Below, one piece after another: positions 7,073 through 11,696 of a stretch of 11,696 bases of DNA. Each line of letters opens with the position of its first letter. Position 1 is the stretch's first letter. Position numbers and translations under genes: made by a program. The notes beneath the pieces were generated by a model, which ran no database searches, was not told where the DNA came from, and was given only the letters and a program-made list of their open reading frames with translations. Origin of the DNA: an uncultured Clostridia bacterium (GTDB lineage Bacteria; Bacillota; Clostridia; Christensenellales; Borkfalkiaceae). The DNA lies in assembly GCA_937920115.1 (NCBI GenBank), contig CALGVF010000184.1:1-11696 (forward strand), given 5' to 3'.

Positions 7073-9382
7073 ATGACTAACGATAACGGAAAAATCAAAG
7101 GCGACAAGTTGAAAATACGGGCGATTATATATCTTGTAGTACTGCTCGTTTTCATGGTCGCCGCCGTTATTTTCGGCTTGAAACTTCCGAAGACGAACAG
7201 GGAAATCGCGGGCGGAGACGACAATTTCACCTCGCAGACCTATTATTCGGAAGATAAAATACTCTATTCGACGACCTCGGAATTAAGGCTCGCCGACGGG
7301 AGAGGGAAAACCGAAAAGACGGTTGACGTAAAAACCGCGGCGAAAGAGAAATTCGACGCGGATATAGGAAAAATCTCCGCGGTATACAAAGGAAAAGGGG
7401 ATAGTAACGTTTACGTCGCGACTATGAATACCGAGACGGGCGAGAGGTATATACTTGGTCTCAACTCCGAACTCGAACTCGTTTCCGAAAACGTATACGA
7501 CGGAAATTACGACTACGCGACGGTTTTCGGCGGCAGAGTATACCTCTTTGCGAGAGCCGCGAACTATATCAAAATTTTCGCCTACCCGTCGGACTTGTCG
7601 GGGAAAGCGATTAAAGGGCATCTCTATTCGGGTTACGACGACGGAAATATCAACCTCGAACTTTCCAAAGGCGATAAAATTTTATCGGCGGACGGCAAGG
7701 ACGGGGAAATGACGGTCGTTACCAATCAGGGCGTGCACAGGTTCAAAGCCGACCTTTCGGGGTGCGGTTATTACGCCGCCTACGAGGATAAACTCGCCGA
7801 ACTTAAAGAGGAATACCCAACCGAAAAACTCAGCGTTTTAAAAAGGCAAGCCGAAGATTTCGTAAATAACGAATACGCTTTTGAGTATAACGTTACTTTC
7901 AGTATGAGAGGTACGGTCACTGCGGACGGCGAGGAGTACGACAAGTCGGAATATTACTACGTAAGCCCCGAGGTCAATGCTTTCGCAGGCTCGGCGTTAA
8001 ATCAAGAAAACGGTTATTTCTACGTTACGAGTTCTGAAAACGAACTGTATAAATTCCGTTCGGAAGATATGACGAAAGTCGGATTCGGCGAAGAACTCCC
8101 GCTTGAAAAAATCGACGGGGTAACCCTCCTCGGAAACCCCGTGACCGACAACAGGTCGCTTTTTTACGACCCCTACGGAAATTCGGCTTACGTCATATAC
8201 AAGACTCTTTCGGAAGTTACGAAAATCGACCTTACGGAAGAAAAAGTCGAATACTCGGTCGCGACCGACTTCGATATTACTTCGATAGTCGCGGTCGGCG
8301 GCAATCTGTCTTATACCTATTATAACTCCAATTTCTCCGAGTCGGGCAAAATGATAGTCGCCGTTTTCGGCGTGGACGGCAAGATAAGGGAAAGCCTTTA
8401 TAAAACGCTTTTCATAGTCTTTATAATCCTCGCCGCGGTAGCGTTTATTCTCGCCGTCGTTGCGGCTTTATGCCTTTTGTCTCCGAAAATAAGGGGTAAA
8501 ATCGGCAAAACGTTTAAGGAAATGGCTAAATCGAAATACGTTTACCTCACTATTTTGCCGTCGTTCATACTTCTTTGTATGTTCTGCTTTTATCCCGCGA
8601 TAGCCTCGATAGGTCTGTCGTTTTTCGACTACACGCAGGATAAACCCACGTTGCTTTGGAACAACTTTAAGCACTATATAAACATTTTCACGAGCAAATA
8701 CGCCGCGGAAGCCTTTTCAAATATGGGAATATTCCTTGCGGCGGACCTCGTGTTCGCCCTTATCCCGCCCCTTATTTTCGCCTTTTTCCTGACGATAATG
8801 GCGAGCAAAAAATACTCGGCGGTAACGAGAACGCTTCTGTTTATTCCGGGGATAATTCCGAGCGTTACGGGGCTTTTGATATGGAAAGAGGGCATATACG
8901 GCTTCTCGGGAGTTATCAACCTCATAATCAAGTCTTGCGGCGGCAAGGAGATAATGTTCTTAACGCAAAAAACCACGGCGAAGTGGGCTACGCTTCTCAT
9001 GGGCTTTCCGTTCGTCGGGGCGTACCTTATTTTCTACGGGGCGATGATGAACATATCGGACAGTTACTACGAGGCGGCGGAACTCGAAGGTTGCGGAGTG
9101 TTCAAGCGGTTTATAAAAATCGATTTGCCGCTCATTCTGCCGCAGATAAAGTACGTTTTCGTCACTACGTTCATAGGTTCTTTGCAGAATTTCGCGAGAA
9201 CGTATATGATAGACAGCAAGGCGAGTTACGGCACGAAAACGCCCATACACGAAATGTATTCGTATATGTTGCAGGGCGACTACGGGTATTCGGCGGCTTA
9301 CGCCACGGTGATATTCGTGTTCCTGCTTTTCGCGACGATCGTGAATATGAAAATGCAGTTCGGAGGGTCGAAAGATGAATAA
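7073..9382 (+). CDS. MalF-type ABC permease with large N-terminal extracytoplasmic propeller-like domain
   Basis: The protein has 769 residues, while ordinary MalF/UgpA-type permeases of this group have about 300. Residues 470-769 are the normal permease core. Membrane helices lie at about 490-512, 550-576, 586-604, 637-658, 691-708 and 741-757, and the EAA loop at 666-690 (YYEAAELEGCG, then IDLPLILP) contacts the ATPase. The extra N-terminal part has one helix at 14-37, about 400 polar residues (38-440), and a second helix at 443-469. Lys/Arg-rich segments before the first helix and after the second (470-488) place the domain outside by the positive-inside rule. It shows repeated short beta-strand units typical of a propeller. 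No good ribosome binding site is seen and the gap to the previous stop is 3 bases, so translation is probably coupled. The last 8 bases overlap the next gene. Confidence 0.92.
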   Translation: MTNDNGKIKGDKLKIRAIIYLVVLLVFMVAAVIFGLKLPKTNREIAGGDDNFTSQTYYSEDKILYSTTSELRLADGRGKTEKTVDVKTAAKEKFDADIGKISAVYKGKGDSNVYVATMNTETGERYILGLNSELELVSENVYDGNYDYATVFGGRVYLFARAANYIKIFAYPSDLSGKAIKGHLYSGYDDGNINLELSKGDKILSADGKDGEMTVVTNQGVHRFKADLSGCGYYAAYEDKLAELKEEYPTEKLSVLKRQAEDFVNNEYAFEYNVTFSMRGTVTADGEEYDKSEYYYVSPEVNAFAGSALNQENGYFYVTSSENELYKFRSEDMTKVGFGEELPLEKIDGVTLLGNPVTDNRSLFYDPYGNSAYVIYKTLSEVTKIDLTEEKVEYSVATDFDITSIVAVGGNLSYTYYNSNFSESGKMIVAVFGVDGKIRESLYKTLFIVFIILAAVAFILAVVAALCLLSPKIRGKIGKTFKEMAKSKYVYLTILPSFILLCMFCFYPAIASIGLSFFDYTQDKPTLLWNNFKHYINIFTSKYAAEAFSNMGIFLAADLVFALIPPLIFAFFLTIMASKKYSAVTRTLLFIPGIIPSVTGLLIWKEGIYGFSGVINLIIKSCGGKEIMFLTQKTTAKWATLLMGFPFVGAYLIFYGAMMNISDSYYEAAELEGCGVFKRFIKIDLPLILPQIKYVFVTTFIGSLQNFARTYMIDSKASYGTKTPIHEMYSYMLQGDYGYSAAYATVIFVFLLFATIVNMKMQFGGSKDE
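7184..8392 (+). other. Extracytoplasmic beta-propeller-like domain region within the permease
   Basis: Protein residues 38-440 hold at least six short units with a hydrophobic-Tyr-Val strand followed by a strand ending near Asp/Glu-Leu. They begin around residues 113 (NVYVATMNTETGERYILGL), 155 (RVYLFARAANYIKIFAYP), 213 (MTVVTNQGVHRFKADLSG), 315 (YFYVTSSENELYKFRSEDM), 372 (AYVIYKTLSEVTKIDLTEE) and 411. A charged helical insert lies at about 236-266. The propeller call is pattern-based inference; the extracytoplasmic location is better supported. Confidence 0.6.
9362..9366 (+). promoter_or_regulatory. Ribosome binding site for the MalG-type permease
   Basis: GGAGG lies 8 bases before the ATG at 9375 and inside the last codons of the MalF-type gene. 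It confirms the start that gives the 8-base overlap. Confidence 0.8.
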
Positions 9383-10235
9383 GAACAAAGTCAGAAAGTC
9401 TTACGACAAAGCCCCCTTGCAGATTTCCATAGTAATATGGGTTACGGTATGCGTGCTTTTCGCCCTTTTGCCCCTTTTCATAACGGCGGTGAACTCGCTG
9501 AAAGATACGTTCCACATACAGAAAAACATATTCGCGTTGCCGAGCGGCAAGGTCTTTGAAAACGCGGGCAAAAATTTCTCGGAAGCGTGGGAAGTAGTCA
9601 GAAATTCGGCACTCCGAAGCGTGATTGTTTCGCTTATAGGGGCGTTCGGCGATTGCCTTTTAGGTTCGGTACTCGCATACGTTTTCACGACGAAGAAATT
9701 TCCCTTCAAAGAGGCGATATTCATGACTTTTATCTCGGTAATGCTCTTGCCGTCGATAATGGGTATGCCGATTTTGGTGCCGTTCGTCAAAAACACGTTA
9801 AACCTCGGCGATACGTTCACGGGGTATCTTCTCCCGAACTTTGCGGGCGGGCAGATAACCTGTATGTTTATGTTCAGAATATTTTTCGGTCAACAGCCCT
9901 CCGCGATTTACGAAAGCGCGAGGATAGAAGGGGCTTCCGACCCCGTTATTTATGCGAAAATAACCGTTCCGCTCGCGATGCCGATAATACTCTTTCAGTT
10001 CGTCGGTTGTTTCGGCTCGCTGTATAACGACTATCTGTGGCCGAGTCTTCTCTTTACGAGAAAGATGACCCTTATGCCGATAATGCTCGACGCTCAGTCG
10101 AACTTTATCAAAAACGGCAGAAACGGAGCGACTTACGCAATGTATATCATTTCGAGCGTTCCGCTGATTTTTACGTCGATAATCAGTATGAAATATTTTT
10201 CCGGCGGAGACTTCGCCGCGGGAATGAAATTATAA
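9375..10235 (+). CDS. MalG-type ABC transporter permease
   Basis: This 286-residue inner-membrane permease has the length and layout usual for the MalG/UgpE/MsmG group. Membrane helices lie at about 17-38, 81-104, 113-136, 145-170, 200-217 and 255-274. The ATPase-contact loop is at 179-204, reading YESARIEGASD and then ITVPLAMP, so the classical EAA is ESA, a common variation. The FGQQPSAIYESARIEGAS segment is typical of the group. It pairs with the preceding permease to form the channel, and the 8-base overlap between the two genes favours balanced synthesis. No ATPase gene follows. In many Firmicutes a shared MsmK/MsmX-type ATPase encoded elsewhere energises such importers, and that is assumed here. 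Confidence 0.95.
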   Translation: MNKNKVRKSYDKAPLQISIVIWVTVCVLFALLPLFITAVNSLKDTFHIQKNIFALPSGKVFENAGKNFSEAWEVVRNSALRSVIVSLIGAFGDCLLGSVLAYVFTTKKFPFKEAIFMTFISVMLLPSIMGMPILVPFVKNTLNLGDTFTGYLLPNFAGGQITCMFMFRIFFGQQPSAIYESARIEGASDPVIYAKITVPLAMPIILFQFVGCFGSLYNDYLWPSLLFTRKMTLMPIMLDAQSNFIKNGRNGATYAMYIISSVPLIFTSIISMKYFSGGDFAAGMKL

Positions 10236-10238
10236 GGA
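10234..10238 (+). promoter_or_regulatory. Ribosome binding site deciding the oxidoreductase start
   Basis: AAGGA overlaps the stop codon of the permease gene and lies 8 bases before the ATG at 10247. It supports that start over an in-frame ATG at 10037 that would lie well inside the permease gene. Confidence 0.75.
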
Positions 10239-10246
10239 AAAACGAT

Positions 10247-11533
10247 ATGTTGAAGCAAATAAAAGCCGTGATAGTCGGTTACGGCAACAGAGGACAGGTA
10301 TACGCGGACTATTCGCTCGACCGCTCCGAAGAATTCGCCGTCGCGGCGGTTGTGGACCCGAACGGATTTAAACTCGAAGAAGCGAAGAAAAGATACTCGC
10401 TTCCGTCGGACAAATTGTTTAAATCGTTCGACGAATTTATGAAAAGCGGCGTGGATTGCGATATAGTAATCAACGCGACGATGGACGAAATACATTACGA
10501 AACGGCGATGCAGATTTTAAACGGCGGCTACGATATGCTTATCGAGAAGCCCATCGTCCCCAATAAAGAGGAACTTTTCGACATTAAAAGAGTAGCGGAA
10601 GAAAAGGGTTTGAAAGTGTTTGTCTGTCACGTTCTGCGTTACACGCCTTTTTACAAGACCATAAAGAAGTTGATAGTCGGCGGCGAAATAGGCGAAATAA
10701 TCTCTATGGAAATGAACGAACACGTCTGTCGTCAACACTATCTCGCTTCTTACGACAGAGGGAAATGGAACAGCGAAGAAAAATGCGGTTCGGGCTTCCT
10801 TTTGGCGAAATGCTGTCACGATCTCGACATTATGTGTTGGCTCAACAACTCGACGACCCCCGAAAAGGTTTCGAGTATGGGCAGTCGCTCGGAGTTCGTA
10901 AAGGAAAGAATGCCGAAAGACGCCGAAGAGTTTTGCTATAAGTGCAAATACAGAGATACTTGCAGATACTCGGCTTTGCACGAGTATATCGACCTCAACG
11001 TAATGCCCTTCCTCGTGTGGGATAAACTCAACAAGCCGCTCGACGAAATCACGAAAGAGGAAAAACTCGAATTTTTGAAGCATGACAATTACGGAAGATG
11101 TGCGTATATAGCGGGCGGCGACATAGTGGACAGGCAGAACGCCATAATCGCGTTCAAGAACGGCTCGCAATGTTCGTTTACGCTCGTTGCGGGGGCGACG
11201 AAACCCGACAGATATATACATATAGTCGGGCAGTGGGGCGAAATCGAAGGAAAAATCGAAGAAGGGATTGTTACTTTGCGTAAATACGACCCGTCGCCGA
11301 GCAATTTTTACGGCGTGGAAGAGGTTATCGACGTAAATAAAAGCGTGGTGAACAACGCTAAATTCGGCGGGCATAACGGGGGCGATTTCGCGATTATGAA
11401 CGACCTTGTGAGGTATCTTAACGGCGAGAGGAATTCGCTGTCGATTACCACGCTTGACGATTCGGTGAACGGGCATCTCTGCGTATTTGCCGCCGAAGAA
11501 TCGAGGAAAGAAGAAAAGGTCGTCAGGCTATAA
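10247..11533 (+). CDS. Gfo/Idh/MocA family NAD(P)-dependent oxidoreductase
   Basis: From ATG 10247 the protein has 428 residues and begins directly with the first Rossmann strand, AVIVGYGNRGQVYADY. This shows that the open frame upstream to 10037 is not part of the gene. GYGNRG (11-16) binds the dinucleotide, and Asp37 at the end of the second strand favours NAD over NADP. The family EKP motif is Glu100-Lys101-Pro102, with Lys101 the usual catalytic lysine. AKCCHDLDIMCWL (187-199) supplies His191 and Asp194 in the active-site helix. An insert at 230-243 carries Cys230, Cys233 and Cys239 followed by YSA, a trait I associate with a Firmicutes subfamily. GGHNGGD near 374-380 is also characteristic. 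Relatives oxidise or reduce sugars, inositols and glycosides. Being last in a sugar importer operon, it probably acts on the imported compound or a breakdown product. The exact substrate is unknown. Confidence 0.93.
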   Translation: MLKQIKAVIVGYGNRGQVYADYSLDRSEEFAVAAVVDPNGFKLEEAKKRYSLPSDKLFKSFDEFMKSGVDCDIVINATMDEIHYETAMQILNGGYDMLIEKPIVPNKEELFDIKRVAEEKGLKVFVCHVLRYTPFYKTIKKLIVGGEIGEIISMEMNEHVCRQHYLASYDRGKWNSEEKCGSGFLLAKCCHDLDIMCWLNNSTTPEKVSSMGSRSEFVKERMPKDAEEFCYKCKYRDTCRYSALHEYIDLNVMPFLVWDKLNKPLDEITKEEKLEFLKHDNYGRCAYIAGGDIVDRQNAIIAFKNGSQCSFTLVAGATKPDRYIHIVGQWGEIEGKIEEGIVTLRKYDPSPSNFYGVEEVIDVNKSVVNNAKFGGHNGGDFAIMNDLVRYLNGERNSLSITTLDDSVNGHLCVFAAEESRKEEKVVRL

Positions 11534-11549
11534 ACTGTACTTTCTTTTG
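11534..11549 (+). other. 3' end of the operon, no terminator recognised
   Basis: The bases between the stop codon and the promoter-like element contain no GC-rich hairpin followed by a T tract. The operon may end further downstream, or by a factor-dependent mechanism, or read through into the following unit. Confidence 0.4.
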
Positions 11550-11578
11550 TTTACACCGCGGCATTTTTAGTATATAAT
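11550..11578 (+). promoter_or_regulatory. Sigma-A-type promoter pointing out of the window
   Basis: A -35 box TTTACA at 11550-11555 (one mismatch to TTGACA) is separated by exactly 17 bases from a perfect -10 box TATAAT at 11573-11578, within an AT-rich context. Transcription would start near 11585 and run rightward. What it transcribes lies mostly beyond the window. Confidence 0.75.
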
Positions 11579-11620
11579 GTATGCGACTTCACTCTAAAAA
11601 ACCGAGTAAAAACTAAATAA

Positions 11621-11696
11621 TCTTGCTTTCCCCTATGGGGCATGCTCTCCCGATGAAACGGGAGAGGTGGCAGACGAAGTCTGACGGAGAGGGGGC
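11621..11696. repeat. Palindromic intergenic repeat element (truncated by window end)
   Basis: Three inverted repeats lie in series. CCCC/GGGG with a 3-base loop is at 11630-11640. A perfect 8-base stem CTCTCCCG/CGGGAGAG with a 6-base loop is at 11645-11666. A perfect 5-base stem CAGAC/GTCTG with a 3-base loop is at 11671-11683. The middle and right parts are joined by GTGG, and the element ends in a GACGGAGAGGG string. This layout matches, from memory, small mobile-looking palindromic repeats scattered in intergenic regions of gut Clostridia. There is no T tract after the stems, so it is not a simple terminator. Composition is much more GC-rich than the bases before it. Confidence 0.65.

Noticed and set aside
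8881..9378. A 165-codon plus-strand frame inside the MalF-type permease
   Set aside because: It overlaps the EAA loop and membrane helices of the real gene in another frame; its translation is Arg/His-rich without features.
10037..10246. In-frame 5' extension of the oxidoreductase inside the permease gene
   Set aside because: The extension would add an Arg-rich, patternless segment before a Rossmann fold that should start at the N-terminus. The ATG at 10247 has a ribosome binding site, and the overlapped bases encode the conserved end of the permease.
10934..10963. Cys cluster as an iron-sulfur (ferredoxin-like) site
   Set aside because: Only three cysteines with CxxC-x5-C spacing are present in the insert, without the fourth ligand or the ferredoxin pattern. 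A structural metal or disulfide role is more likely.
10517..11476. A 319-codon minus-strand frame opposite the oxidoreductase
   Set aside because: The sense frame carries all family motifs; the antisense translation has none.
11591..11607. ACTC/GAGT inverted repeat as a small hairpin
   Set aside because: A 4-base stem with a 9-base AT-rich loop is what chance would give.
11645..11666. The 8-base GC hairpin as a rho-independent terminator for the operon
   Set aside because: No run of T follows the stem; GTGG and another stem follow instead. The hairpin also lies behind a promoter-like element rather than right after the stop codon.

Overview
The window is one tightly packed, single-direction (+ strand) gene cluster, followed by about 160 bases of non-coding sequence. 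The organism looks like an anaerobic, monoderm-type Bacillota, probably a gut Clostridia lineage. Pointers are strong AGGAG-type ribosome binding sites, three lipoproteins whose lipobox Cys is followed by Gly/Ser/Thr/Glu-rich linkers, an MSM/MalFG-type sugar importer with no ATPase beside it, and an oxidoreductase of a subfamily I associate with Firmicutes. The Christensenellales/Borkfalkia neighbourhood is possible, but that is an impression, not a result.

Layout: (1) 1-801, the 3' part of a tyrosine-phosphatase-like gene with a fibronectin-III-like tail before the catalytic domain; its start lies outside the window. (2) 802-2712, a lipoprotein built from InlB-type B-repeats and a duplicated beta-rich, binding-module-like domain. 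(3) 2717-5320, an 867-residue lipoprotein of unrecognised family. (4) 5342-7069, a family-1 solute-binding lipoprotein. (5) 7073-9382, a MalF-type permease carrying an unusual extracytoplasmic domain of about 400 residues, probably a beta-propeller, at its N-terminus. (6) 9375-10235, a MalG-type permease. (7) 10247-11533, a Gfo/Idh/MocA oxidoreductase. Junctions are 0, 4, 21, 3, -8 and 11 bases, so these seven genes very probably form one transcription unit that begins upstream of the window.

Working model (inference): surface lipoproteins and a phosphatase capture or process a carbohydrate-like, possibly phosphorylated, compound. The solute-binding protein and the two permeases import it using an ATPase encoded elsewhere, and the NAD(P)-dependent oxidoreductase acts on the product. 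The sequence does not show the substrate.

After the last stop codon (11534-11696) there is no convincing terminator. There is a near-consensus sigma-A promoter pointing out of the window (TTTACA, 17 bases, TATAAT), followed by a palindromic intergenic repeat that runs off the window end. No tRNA, rRNA, CRISPR array, insertion sequence or transposase is visible. The most unusual items are the sensor-like domain fused to the MalF permease, the duplicated lipoprotein, the 867-residue orphan lipoprotein and the promoter-repeat arrangement at the 3' end.
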